Of a DNA stretch of 64,000 nucleotides, positions 44,501 to 54,850 are shown piece after piece. The translations under genes and the position numbers were made by a program. Positions within the stretch are counted from its first letter, which is position 1. The number at the start of each line of letters is the position of its first letter. Below the pieces are notes generated by a model. It had not been told where the DNA came from and did not search any database. It worked only from the letters and a program-made list of their open reading frames with translations. Origin of the DNA: Antedon mediterranea (taxonomy: Eukaryota > Echinodermata > Crinoidea > Comatulida > Antedonidae); NCBI RefSeq assembly GCF_964355755.1, contig NC_092678.1, forward strand, positions 21,486,922 through 21,550,921. Reading direction: 5' to 3'.

Positions 44501-46845
44501 TTATTAAAATCAAACTACAACTAATATGTTAATATTGTGTTATTTTGTAGTGTTGTAAATGCAGTGGATGAGGTTGCAGAGGAGGAGTCCAATCAAATGG
44601 CACCGCAAGTTAGAATTGATGCAGATGGGAAAATAGTTATCGACAAAGACAGGTAAAGCACACACTAAACTTAACTTACAAAAACAAATTAACTGGTCAT
44701 TTTTTTTTAATACACTAATCCGATTACTCAATTTGATTGACAGTTTAACGATCGAGGCATCGCCTGCAAGAACTTTTGTGACGGAAAATGCTGAAGTCGT
44801 TCATGAGGATCAGTCAAACGTAACCTACGCAAGTTTCAGAAAGCGAACTCACACGTCAGCATGGACAAAAATGGGTAAGTGATCTTTAATGATTCATTCT
44901 CGACAATAAAACACATAATTCACACATTTCTTGCCATTATTAAACTTCCAAAATCCATTTTTTAGAGACTGAAAGGTTCTTCTTGGCGTTGAGCATGGTT
45001 GGCACAGACTTCACAATGGTAAATGCACTTTTTCCAAAACGAACCCGACATCAAATCAAGAACAAGTTTAAACGCGAAGAGCGCATGAACCGAACACGCA
45101 TTGATAAAGCTATACGTGAGTATTACTACCGAAACCACAAGAAAGTGTCGCTCTAATAAGGATTTCTTCTAAGTATTGGTTCGTTAGATGTAGTGTTGAC
45201 AAATATATTTCCCTCATTTGTTTCATGAGAAAGTGTCCCCTTATTTGCCAAGGATTACCTATAGTAAATTAATCACTGTCCTATCGAATAGGGGGTAATC
45301 TTTTTGTGAACCAGTTTAACGGAGTAACCCCCAACTCGTCTCAAATTACTATAAACTAGGTTCTTTAAAGTGCCTCAAACCCATGCATACATTGTTCGCA
45401 TTGTACGGTTAACGGCGCCCCTGCCAATGAAAGGAGCTCTACTATGTTTTTATGTGTTATCTAATATAAAAACCCCTTCTTCTTTGTGTCTGCAGTGAAG
45501 TATTTTTCATTCAATCATTGTCATTTTGATTAATTTAGGAGAAAAACAACGTTTGGACAGATCAATGTTTGAGGCGTCAGAGGATTCAGATGAAGAAAGT
45601 GTTGTGGGCGTCACGATAACCAAAGGAAAGAAACGAGGTATCAAATTAGTAACAAACAAATTAAAAGTGATGGACATGTATTTAATACGATAACTGTCTC
45701 AATGTGCTGTTGACTACATTTTTAAAATTTTCTTTTTATTAGGACCAAAGCAAGCAGCGACTTCAAAAGAAAAACGAGTTGAAGATGAGGAATCCGAGTT
45801 CAATGAAAATCTTCTGGATAATAACTCTGATCAGGATGGTAGTGATGTCGAGGTCACTAACATTCTGGCAAGACCTACACGCTCAGGTCGAATTCCAAAG
45901 GTCCGAATTGACTACGCTAACATTGTCGAAGTTGATGATGAAGAGGAGGAGACTGGTGCAATTGTAAGAGAAATTGGCTCTTCGCCGTTGGTAAATGGAA
46001 ATGTGCAGAAAACACCAGGTGGGTTGTCACCTGGTAAATCTGGTCACATGACACCTGCACAAGGCACACCCACAACACCTATGCAAACGGTATATGTTGT
46101 TACTCCTTTACAAGGTGGTAAACAGTTTATGATTAGACAGCATAATGTACCACAGCCGTCACCGGACAGCATTCAAGCAGCCTTAGCACATCATACAGGA
46201 GGCACAACCTCACAGTTTCAAACAGGTGGTCAATCGCCGTTAATCCAGCTGCAACATCGTAACTCCCCAGCAACTTCAACTCTACAGCTGAGAATGCCTT
46301 CTCCTCAAAATCCAATTAACTCCCCGACGGGATCACACACAGTTTTGAAACAAAAAGTAGGGAATACCGAAATCATCGTAATGTCGCCAGCAAGAGGAGG
46401 TCCTGGCAGTTCAGGGCAAGTTGATTTCAATCATCCCTTGTCAACAGGTGTCCAAAACACTCTGCATACTAACAATACACCACCTGTGCACTCGGCCAAT
46501 CAAAGAACGTTTATCAGAATTCAACCAGGTGACATAAGAATGTCTCCCAACAACACTGCCATTTCAGTGCAACAACATCAAACTGCCAATAGCCATACAA
46601 AACGTAGACCAACCCAAACTTTAGAGGTAGCGCTTAATGAACCGTTTGTACCACCCTCAATGAAACCAAAATCGTGCCAGAGAGACAGTGCTAACAAAAA
46701 TCTGCAAAAGGTGATTGTACAGAGTCTACCACAGAGTCTGGAGTCTGATCCAGAGGTTCTTTTGTTGGATGATGTCAGTCTTGCAGCACAGACAGAGGTC
46801 GTGTCAGAGGTCGTGATGGAGGTTGAAGCAGAATGTACCAATTGA
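41541..46845 (+). CDS. BDP1: BDP1, TFIIIB B'' subunit
   Basis: Ten coding exons: 41541-41975, 42149-42446, 43067-43287, 43636-43745, 44045-44122, 44551-44652, 44744-44874, 44966-45115, 45539-45637, 45743-46845. All introns are GT-AG and the frame closes at 908 aa. BDP1 joins TBP and BRF1/BRF2 in TFIIIB and places RNA polymerase III at tRNA, 5S and snRNA promoters. The N-terminus MRRAKIKPSINL is the conserved start. PPDRSKMTMSDLIYY (about residues 332-350) is the motif before the SANT region. The extended SANT domain (about 454-508) runs from TSAWTKMETERFF through GTDFTMVNALFPKRTRHQIK to FKREERM. An N-terminal block repeats VSKPQV(A/T)SP about five times. The protein is far shorter than vertebrate BDP1, whose tail carries long internal repeats. 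Introns hold MITEs and a LINE fragment. It converges with EEFSEC. Confidence 0.93.
42503..42937. mobile_element. MITE-1 split by a LINE fragment, BDP1 intron 2
   Basis: The left half (ATGGTTCCCACTAGGACGCAAAGCAAG, 42507-42560) and right half (TTGCTTGTCATTGGTCAACTC to AAGTGGGAACCAAACTTC, 42880-42937) flank foreign sequence. Confidence 0.7.
42575..42880 (+). mobile_element. LINE 3'-end fragment (CR1/L2-like)
   Basis: The plus strand encodes a C-terminal LINE signature (FTSRLWNDSPASIRS, then FKFALNTHLF) and ends in an ATT repeat tail (about 42868-42881). It is inserted within a MITE-1 copy in BDP1 intron 2. Confidence 0.7.
43317..43457. mobile_element. MITE-2 (GTCTACACTATCAAACT palindrome)
   Basis: AGCTCTGTCTACACTATCAAACT at the left and AGTTTGATAGTGTAGACAAGGCTT at the right form inverted ends of a roughly 140-bp element in BDP1 intron 3. 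The interior has paired CCATATATGG and GGCATATCACA words. Relatives lie at about 38750, 49900 and 52262. Confidence 0.8.
43750..43875 (+). mobile_element. Degenerate tRNA-derived SINE, BDP1 intron 4
   Basis: Matches the SINE at 49545-49690: TAGCTTGGTTGTTAA head, TATTCAATCCT (B-box-like), CCTAGTGCCAGGGTTGTAACTC and AATGAGACTTA. Confidence 0.6.
43879..43990. mobile_element. Degenerate MITE-1, BDP1 intron 4
   Basis: TGCTTTGTTCCCACTAGAGAC at the left, with TTGTCAAATCACAAACAATGG inside. The right terminus is lost. Confidence 0.55.
44180..44335. mobile_element. MITE-1, BDP1 intron 5
   Basis: CTAAAGCGTGGTTCCCACTAG opens it, followed by GCGACGCAACGCAAGGACG, CCAATCACAAGCGATGG and the inverted arm CGCCCTTGCGTTACGTTCT. 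The outermost right end is missing. Confidence 0.75.
45280..45420 (-). mobile_element. SINE body fragment, BDP1 intron 8
   Basis: GGAGTAACCCCCAACTCGTCTC and ACTAGGTTCTTTAAAGTGC match the body of the tRNA-headed SINE at 5316-5636. The tRNA head is not recognisable here. Confidence 0.55.
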
Positions 46846-46865
46846 TGACTATTTTTTAGGAGTTA

Positions 46866-47007
46866 ATGCTCGATTCCCACTATGACGCAACACAACGATG
46901 TAAACGAAACACAAGTGACCAATCATAAGAGATGGATTATTCAAACTGGCGTTGTGACTTGCTTGTGTTAATTCTATGTCTTGCATCCTAGTGGGAACCA
47001 AGCTTTC
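46866..47007. mobile_element. MITE-1 in the BDP1 3'UTR
   Basis: It begins ATGCTCGATTCCCACTATGACG and ends CATCCTAGTGGGAACCAAGC, about 20 bases after the BDP1 stop and before the poly(A) signal candidate at 47047. It would be transcribed as part of the mRNA and could fold as a hairpin. Confidence 0.75.
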
Positions 47008-47046
47008 TAGCTAGTTATGAATATAAAACTACCTGGTCTGATCACT

Positions 47047-47052
47047 AATAAA
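47047..47052 (+). promoter_or_regulatory. BDP1: Candidate poly(A) signal of BDP1
   Basis: AATAAA about 200 bases after the stop, just past the MITE. A second AATAAA lies at 47162-47167. Confidence 0.45.
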
Positions 47053-47621
47053 CTATACGTGTAAAGAGTATATATATGTTGAAGAAAAGTTAATTAATAA
47101 GAAATTTGTGACCTAAATTGACAAAAAAAAATTATTATGTTAAAAGAATTTATAAAATTGAAATAAATTGTTTTATAATTTGTATAGGCATGGTTTATAA
47201 AAAGTGTACAAATTGTAATTTATTTGAGAGAACTTATAAATGAATTATCTTGGGAGGTATTTTCTCATTTTTTTTTATTTACGATTGAACAATGTGTCGA
47301 TTTTATTTTCTTTTATATATTAAATATGTGCTGGAATTTGCGATCCATCATTCCCGTCCTGCAGCTGTGCGTAATCGTGATTTTGTTCAGTCAAGCATAT
47401 CAATATCATGTAAATTCATTAATTTTCCATGGTATTTTATTGTTTTGTCAAACCCTTTCATACTGTAAGGTTACAATATATTCTTGTAAAATCTCATATG
47501 AATACTAGTTTTGTTGTTGCTAAGTGTGAAAAGGGCTTAAGACTTTCACATAGCATTCCAAAGACTATCTCACTATCTAATTTTCCATTACACGTATTTA
47601 TATATATATATTTTATAGTCC
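47053..47621. other. Convergent BDP1/EEFSEC 3' region
   Basis: AT-rich sequence holding the 3' ends of two convergent genes. Short ORFs here have no recognisable similarity. TTTATT at 47436-47441 (AATAAA on the minus strand) may be the EEFSEC poly(A) signal. Confidence 0.5.
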
Positions 47622-50600
47622 TCAGGATTGGATCATTTGTTTCTTTGCATCAAATATGTATCGTTTAAAATGAAGGATGATTTTGATTGGCTGATGGTCA
47701 TCTGGCAATGAAGAAACTTCTTCAGAGTCTGAAAGAATAACATAGTTCTAGTTAATAATTTTACATTTGGTGGTCTATAATTTATCACCTGGCTCCCAAA
47801 AATTAAGGCGGGTTTCCCACCCCTCACTTATATCCACATGTGGGTTAATGGTAGTGATTGTGTCGGTTCTCTGTACCGTCATGAATATTCATTACCCCTA
47901 CATTATACTTTGAAGTAACACCATGAACATTTATTGTTTGCTCAACCAGGTAACATAGTTAGCTTTTCCCAGGTCAAATATGCCATTTATACCATTTATT
48001 CTTTTCAAATACCACTTTTGATATACCTTGTTTTTTCTTTCCTTTTTTCTTCGATAATATTGATAGCTGTTTTGATGCTTCATCACCCAGTCCACCTAAA
48101 GAAATATTGTTTTATTTTAATAGTTTGATATATTAATAGGATCCAATTTTATTTTATGTCAACTTGAACTCAACCCCCAACCTCTTACTTCCGATCCCAT
48201 TAACAGAGAGAAGGAATGATCTATAGCAGTAGTATTAACATACTCACTTGGTATTCGAACTTTGAACTTTCCACTTTGACCAAATCCTCCTTCAATGACC
48301 CCTTCTTCCCCTGTAGATAGATTAACCTTCAGGCCCACAAATAACTGAATATTTGTTTCTTTCTTAAACAATGAACGACCTATGACACTATATTCATCAG
48401 TCATCTAAAAGTGTATAACAAAAATATATGGTATATAAAAATCGAATCTCGATTGGGGTTGCTTTTTCTCATTCTCTGTATAATTTTCACTGTTTATAAA
48501 TGAATTTTATTTTATTTTTTTTATTTCTTCAATTTCTGCCATAAACATAAGAAGACAAAACAATTATAAAAGGAGGCACGGAAAGACCAAACAGGTGCTA
48601 AACACCTAGTTGGTCAACCCAGAAAAGAGAAAAATAAATAAATTACGTTCTACAATAAAAGCATCGACAAGAAAGCTACCAACTAACAGAAATATTTAAG
48701 TTGCGGATTTCACTGAATTCTTAATGTCATCATTTGGTTCCTTTATGTATTGGCGGTTTAGACTTCCTTCTATGCCTGTCAAATGTATTTTTATCCAATT
48801 CTTTATTATTTAAAAAATATTTCAATCTCACCCTTTCAACAAATCCCTCACGACATTTTGTCTTAAAAATCTTCAATTGAGGTAGTACTGTGTCTAGGTA
48901 GTTCTGTAATGCAAAAATACATTTTATTTTGATATTTCAAAATCATACAATCGTTATATGTATTTACAAGAAATTTATAAATGTAGTCTACTGATTTAAT
49001 TTGAAATCCCAATCAACATTTGTTTTGTATACTACGTATCATTTGCTATAGATGATGTGAATTAATATATGCAGTATACAAACGAATAACAATACCTTCT
49101 CGGTCATGTGATTAACTAGTCTTCCGTGAAATGCCAAACGGCAGGTGTTTGAATGTAAAATGTAAAGTTAAGAAAAATAACAAATAAATAAATTAGTATC
49201 TCCCCTTATTATGGGGTGCCCTTTGAATACAGGTTGGCTGTAGTGTTAAAACCTATATTTCCCCTCATTTGTTTCCCCAATGCAATAAAGGATATGAATA
49301 TCTGTATCAAGTTTTGAACCAATCACAAGACAGGCTTCTGGACATGTGACTGGTTTTTCAAACTCTAACAAAGCCCATTGATGATTGGCTGTCTGTGGTT
49401 GATCAAAATCACCTGACTTCTCAGTTTCTTTGTTACATAAAGGCTTTAATAATTCAGCTTGATAAATAAACTCTTTTGAAAAACTAAATTCTGTAAATAG
49501 ATTTAAAAATGTATCCAAATTTAAAACTCATATGCAAAATATTTTGCTTGGTGGTTAACGTCCTTGCCTTCCAATCTAAGGTCGGGGTTCAATCCTGACC
49601 TAGTGCCATGGTTGTAACTCAACTCTTTTTAACTCCACTCCCTAAGGCTCAAATGAGACTTAGTTTATAAGCACGAAAACTTGTAAAATAGTTTATCCAT
49701 CCTGTAATTTGCGACTTACTTGCTGTTGGAAAACGTACCTGGATTGGAGTCCTCTTGATCTGTAAGGCACCGAAAGAAAGTGACCTTTGACATTACCGTA
49801 TCATGTCCCATCGTTACTGTAATATTGAAATATTTTGTTCATTACTGTATTTTGTATGTTGCTGTATTTTTACAGAATTGTAAACTTGATTCTCATTAAC
49901 AGCTCCTACCATATTTAGGCATATCACTACCATATTTAGGCATATCATGCTTTATACACCACCTAAAGTAACTGGAAAAACTTACCATGAAACTTGGCTT
50001 TAGTTGTGCAAGCGCCTTTGAAATAACTAATTTTTTTCACTGATATAATTCCAGCTGAAAATAAAGCTTTACTATTAGTAACTTTAAATATATTGTAACA
50101 GAGAAAACATCGTTATCAAAAAAGCAAATAGCAATCTATCTGTTTTTTATTGATCTTTTATTTTCGTCAATCTCACCACATATTGTTGGCAATGTGCCTG
50201 GCGTACACACCAGGCCTCGCTCAAGTTGTTTGGGGTCAAACTGGGTCACACAGATCCCGGCACGGTCACCTTGTGATATGGAGGTTACAGGTTTATGAAA
50301 CATTTGCATGGATTTTACTTTCTTGTTTACTTTTAGTGCAGGGATTTCTACCGTCTGTAAAGCAGAAAACATTTTGTTTTAGTTTTATTTTTATAAATTT
50401 CAGTTTCAGTTTTATTTTGTTTTGTCTATCATTGTCACTTTGCTACTTACATCATTAACTGTCACTTTGCCACTTAGCATTGTCCCCGTCATGACCGTTC
50501 CCTGACCTCGTATTGCGAAGCAGTGATCCAAAGAAAATAACAGAGGACCCGACGAATCACGGGCTGGAATATATGTTTGATGCTTTAGCTCCTGTATGTC

Positions 50601-53600
50601 AATGTAATGGAACAGTTTTCAGATTAGGAAATGTTTAATTTATTTGTATATTTTAATTTTAGCGAAATTTTTAATTAAGATATTCCCACAAATATGTTGA
50701 ATCAATACCTCAATAAGTTGATCAATTCCTTCAGAACATTCCTCTCCCCCATCTGGTCCCCCTGGTTTGGCAGCTACAGCTATCACGGGAGACCCAGGAA
50801 AGCATGTACATTCTAGCGTCTTTAACATTCTTTTTGTCATCTATAAATTTTTGAGTGTATAGTCAAAGAACTTATAACACAAGAATCTCCTGTTCTTCAA
50901 TTTGCATTCAAAACACAGTATCGGAAGTACAGGGTTAAAAGGTCAAACTGGGCGACGCCATTTCACAGCATGGAGTATTAGCAGATCCCCTCTATGATTT
51001 TGACTTTCTAATTTGATGCGGGCACCCTACTCCATGGCTCACAATGGCGCCACCCATAGCTCTATTCTATCCCACAATGCCTTTCGAAATTGTTACGCGC
51101 TTCGGACAAACAGGAGTACATAATTACATAATTACATTAGAATTTCTTCTATTAAAGGGACATTTTCCAATGTTTTATCATTATGACACTTTCAGGACAC
51201 ACTAATATGGTTCTACTGTATTTTTCATTTCGGCCAAATGTAACAAATTTATTTAGCAGAGTATATCTATTTTATAGAGTGACTGAGAGGTTTAGAAATC
51301 TTTTCGTGGAAAACCCAACCCATTTTTTTCAGAAGAGTAACAATTTTCCTCTATATCTGATCTTGGAGGCAATTTTACCTGCTTTGATGTTAGAGGGGTA
51401 GAAATATTGTGGTACATAAAATCAGAAATTTGATAAAGTAACCTTATCTATAGTAGCTTGTTTTTTCTGTGCCGGCAACAGATCAACTTTATTCAAAACG
51501 ACCACCATCTTTTTACACGTTATTTCACCAATAATCAAGCACTGAAAATAAAAAAATGATAAATTACATTGAGGTTTCAGCCTTGTGAATATGAGTCCCT
51601 GGTTCAAATCCATAATAAAATTTATTTTCCAAAACTTTTTTTTAAAGTAACATTTCATTCTGTACAAAATGGCAAAATCAGAATTCTTTTACTGCAGTAA
51701 CTACATTTTGTTTAAAGATGTATTGTCCCTTGAAACACAAAAAATGAAAAAAATAATATTCTAAATTAAAATGGACCATATCAAAGTAATATTAAAGTTA
51801 TTCACTTTAAGTCGAAAATTTGAGGCAAAAACAACAAGTTTACGTCACGGATGAGAAGGTGTTTTCACACAGATCGCAAGGAAGTTTTATGATTATGCAT
51901 ACAGAGTAGCCAAACAAGCGCGTTGCATTATGAGATATGTTTTGATCGAAAACTTTGACTGGAAGTCAAAGTTATTTTTTGAACAAAAAAACGTCCGTAT
52001 TTTGGTTAAATTATTTTTTTTCCAACTAATTTTTTGTGAAAGTTAATAACTATTATGATACTTAGACCCACTTTTTTTCGAAATTAAAAAAACAAATTTT
52101 TTTAAAATTAGTAAAGGGGCAATTAATGTAATGATTGCATTAAACGATAAACTTCTATCTACCATTGAAACAAATTCATGCATTGCATTTAAACAGCTGT
52201 GTTTATTAATATTACATAAATTATTATTCTTTATTAGGTATTTGCATGCTAACTCAACATCTTAAGCTCTGTTTACACTATCAAACTTTATGTGATAAAT
52301 ATATGTGATGTGTCCATATATGGACATGATGATATCACTATCATATTTAGGCATATCACTACCATATTTAGGCATATCATGCTTTATACACCACCTCTGC
52401 AGATTGAGTTTGCATTCCTTTTGTGACATCGATAACAAGCATCATTAGGTCAATAATTTGTGCACCTTGAAAAGTGAAAAAAAATGTCATCATTATTATT
52501 ATTATCTTAATAGGTAAATACAGTTAGTAATAATAATTAAATGGTGTTAGCACTGGTCCTTGTAACCATGATACTAGATCACATATGGTGGCTATTGACT
52601 GTGTACAGTTAGCACTGCATGTTGATGCTTAAAACAATATCACTCCTGCATTCCACTAGACCACTATCATGTATATATATACATTTTTTTTTTAGGACAG
52701 CTATCGCAACTTTCATTGGTACGCATGAGTAGATTCTCATCACTTTTGCTTTCTTCACAAATCTTAAAACGTGGCGCTATCATAAGGTTAGTAATTCTAG
52801 TTTTGTTAGTAATAATACTATTAACTAACCTCCAATGATGGTCCTGATTAGTGAAGCATGTCCAGGGCAGTCAACGAGTGTGAACTGAAGCTTATCATAA
52901 GCATTGCCATTTAAATGATCAGGAATCGACACGGAAAATGATGAAAAACCTTGATATATAAATAACATTAAATATTGAAGTTGTTCCTATATCTAATAGT
53001 AATTCTAATCTAACATTAATTACTGTATATGATGCCGTTTGTTTGTATTGGACAGAGAGTTGTAGTATGTGGTGTATGTACTTTTAAACTAGGAATGTTT
53101 TTGGTTAAAGGGACGTGTATTATCGTCTTCTATGTTGAATATTGTGAATATACTGTACAGTATATTTGTTTAGGCCTATAATAATACGCTGTGGCTAAAG
53201 ATACGGTACCGTATTCTAACTTCTGTTTACTAAAGATACGGTAAAATTGCATTACGTCATAACCAGCCAATGGGGTGCTGGTACGTGTGTGACGTCATCG
53301 TATAAGGACTTTGTGGATTTTTTTCATATCGCGAAAACCATGGAGGTATGGCGAAAACAGTGATCAACCGCATTTTCTTTATGCTTTATTTATCGCTATT
53401 ATCGCCGTCGTGTGTGACAAAAACTAAATGTAGCCTACGTCTGTTATTATTATTGAAAATCCATGTTGATTTTAATTCTAGAATAGAGAAAACCGTTTTA
53501 AAAGAGGCCTAGGCCTACTTACTACGTACTATGTATAACCTCATTATATGAGTTTGTTTGTGTAGGGAAAGCGATGCCAGGCTGTGGCCAGCTGCATATG

Positions 53601-54850
53601 TGTGCTGTGCGCTGATTTCTGTGACTCGTCAGCCCTGGGGCTACACTGCTGTCTAAATCATAGTATTTAAGGGCCCCTTTATTGTCCGCATTTGCTTGTT
53701 GTTTATGGTCACCATTGTAAACAAAGTTTTAAAAAAATATAGGCCTAAATAGGCCATTTTGAATAAAAATAAAACCCTCATCTGCAGCGCACACACATCC
53801 ACGCAGCCTGGCGCCGCCGATAGGAATTCTCTACATATACAACCAAACAACAGACGCGATATGAAAAAAAATCCAAAGTCCTTATACGATGACGTCACAC
53901 ACGTACCAGCACCCCATTGGCTGATTATGACGTAATGCAATTTTACCGTACCTTTAGTAAACAGAAGTTAGAATACGGTACCGTATCTTTAGCCACGGCG
54001 ATAATAATAAAGCAGTAAAATTGTCGTATTCGAGTGGACCGTTGAGTACTTCCTTAACAAAGTATTTTGAGCGTTGAGATTGTTCTTAACGAAAAAGCTT
54101 TCGTTGTCAACGTTTTCTATTCGAATGACTTTCTGTTGAGCACAAATTTACAATTCGAATACAAAAAGTACTCAACGAATCTTTACGTTGACAACGAAAG
54201 TTCCCAATCAAATACGACAAATGACTCACCTAGATCTAAAGTTATGCCACGTTCTTTACTCTGTGGGTTTTTATCAAAACTGGCAGTTGATGCTGTTGTA
54301 CTTAGTGCTTTTGCTATTTAAAGAATACAAAGTAATAAACTATTTAAAATAGGCCTATTATTAAAGGCCTACTTCTACTACTAGTAGCCTCAGTCAGGCT
54401 CGGCCCTAAACCTCTTTTTAGGCCTCTAACTCTAATAAGGCTAGGCCTAGCCCTTTTTTCTTATTAAAATGCCTAGCTAGCTAGAATCTTATGAAATGTA
54501 CAGTATAGTATAAGTAGCCTATACACAATTATGCAGCTACGGTGTAGCATTTAAAAGTTAAATGTTGTTAGATAAATTCGGCTAGGCCTACGTTAGTCAT
54601 TCAGAACCACCACAGCAGTCATTCAGTCCTGGTGCGTCAGTCGTGTCGTGATTGCAGATTCGAAGGCCTAGCAAATAAGTTGGCTTAGCCTAGCCATGCA
54701 ATTAGTAACTCATTGATTATGGAGTATATATATTATGATGACAACGGTTTATGAAGACAAATAATTACCAAGAGAAGTTTTCCCACTGTCAATGTGGCCC
54801 AAAACTCCAACATTAAAATTCAGCACTGAATTTTCCGTGGCGGCTGCCAT
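47622..54850 (-). CDS. EEFSEC: EEFSEC, selenocysteine-specific elongation factor
   Basis: Sixteen coding exons: 54769-54850, 54230-54313, 52830-52949, 52395-52465, 51443-51541, 50709-50840, 50451-50591, 50177-50354, 49986-50054, 49739-49816, 49296-49490, 49096-49154, 48832-48903, 48248-48404, 48027-48095, 47622-47728. The frame closes at 570 aa (human about 596). This GTPase carries Sec-tRNA to ribosomes at UGA codons with SECISBP2. The G domain has GHIDSGKT (18-25), RGIT (49-52), DCPGH (82-86) and NKVD (136-139). Domain II follows (DHCFAIRGQGTVMTGT), then VEFDPK-type and FEKPVTCPE segments. The Sec-specific C-terminal domain has YSVIGRSLFKKETNIQ, GFGQSGKFKV and the end FKRYIFDAKKQMIQS. Fourteen introns are GT-AG; the one between exons 11 and 12 reads AT-AC. 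The start ATG is directly followed by AAATENS. Introns carry several MITEs. Confidence 0.94.
48535..48640. repeat. Dispersed GTGCTAAACACC repeat, EEFSEC intron 13
   Basis: Matches 18055-18185 and its array counterparts (AATTATAAAAGGAGGCACGG, AACAGGTGCTAAACACC). This shows the sequence is a dispersed family rather than part of the SLC17 unit. Confidence 0.7.
49155..49295 (-). other. EEFSEC: Candidate U12-type AT-AC intron in EEFSEC
   Basis: The exon 11/12 junction can only be joined in frame at C|ATATCCTTT (5' site at 49295) and TTTTAC|ATTCAAAC (3' site at 49155). ATATCCTT is the U12-dependent 5' consensus. TTCTTAAC (49174-49167), close to the U12 branch-site consensus, lies 13-14 bases before the AC. 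There is no AG between the branch site and exon 12. The join reads DIHSNTCRLAFHG, matching the family. Confidence 0.85.
49545..49690 (+). mobile_element. tRNA-derived SINE, EEFSEC intron 10
   Basis: The head TTGGTGGTTAACG resembles an A box and GGGGTTCAATCC a B box, at tRNA-like spacing. They are followed by CTAGTGCCATGGTTGTAACTC and AATGAGACTTAG, shared with 43750-43875. It is antisense to EEFSEC. Confidence 0.65.
49896..49968. mobile_element. MITE-2 partial copy
   Basis: TACCATATTTAGGCATATCACTACC through ATGCTTTATACACCACC is shared with 52345-52397. The GTCTACACTATC end is missing. Confidence 0.6.
50948..51057. repeat. Imperfect inverted repeat, EEFSEC intron 5
   Basis: The GGGCGACGCCATTTCACAGC arm pairs with GCTCACAATGGCGCCACCC; ATGGAGTA and TACTCCAT extend the arms. 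It is probably a small foldback element. Confidence 0.55.
52262..52397. mobile_element. MITE-2-like copy abutting EEFSEC exon 4
   Basis: It starts AAGCTCTGTTTACACTATCAAAC and runs through two GGCATATCA units to ATGCTTTATACACCACC, which reaches the exon 4 donor (exon end 52395). The same terminal sequence occurs at 49950-49968. Confidence 0.65.
53187..54000. mobile_element. Mutator-like element with about 147-bp terminal inverted repeats
   Basis: The left arm (53187-53335) and right arm (53855-54000) are near-perfect inverted repeats starting CGCTGTGGCTAAAG and CGCCGTGGCTAAAG. ATAATAATA lies immediately outside both ends (53178-53186 and 54001-54009), a 9-bp direct repeat. Long inverted repeats plus a 9-bp duplication fit Mutator-like elements. 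The 814 bp hold no transposase. It lies in EEFSEC intron 2. The duplicated triplet is low-complexity, which weakens the TSD argument. Confidence 0.75.
54021..54220. mobile_element. 200-bp foldback MITE beside EEFSEC exon 2
   Basis: TTGTCGTATT at 54021 and AATACGACAA at 54220 are inverted ends. Inner arms also pair: CTTTCGTTGTCAACG (54098-54112) with CGTTGACAACGAAAG (54186-54200), and CGTTGAGTACTT with AAGTACTCAACG. Its end is eight bases from the exon 2 splice donor. Confidence 0.8.

Noticed and set aside
45116-45156. BDP1 exon 8 reading on to a stop (AIREYYYRNHKKVSL)
   Set aside because: A good GTGAGT donor precedes it and the next exon restores the frame. It could be an intron-retention isoform, but there is no evidence here.
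53653-53940. 95-codon minus ORF within EEFSEC intron 2
   Set aside because: It reads through an inverted arm of the Mutator-like element and shows no protein similarity.
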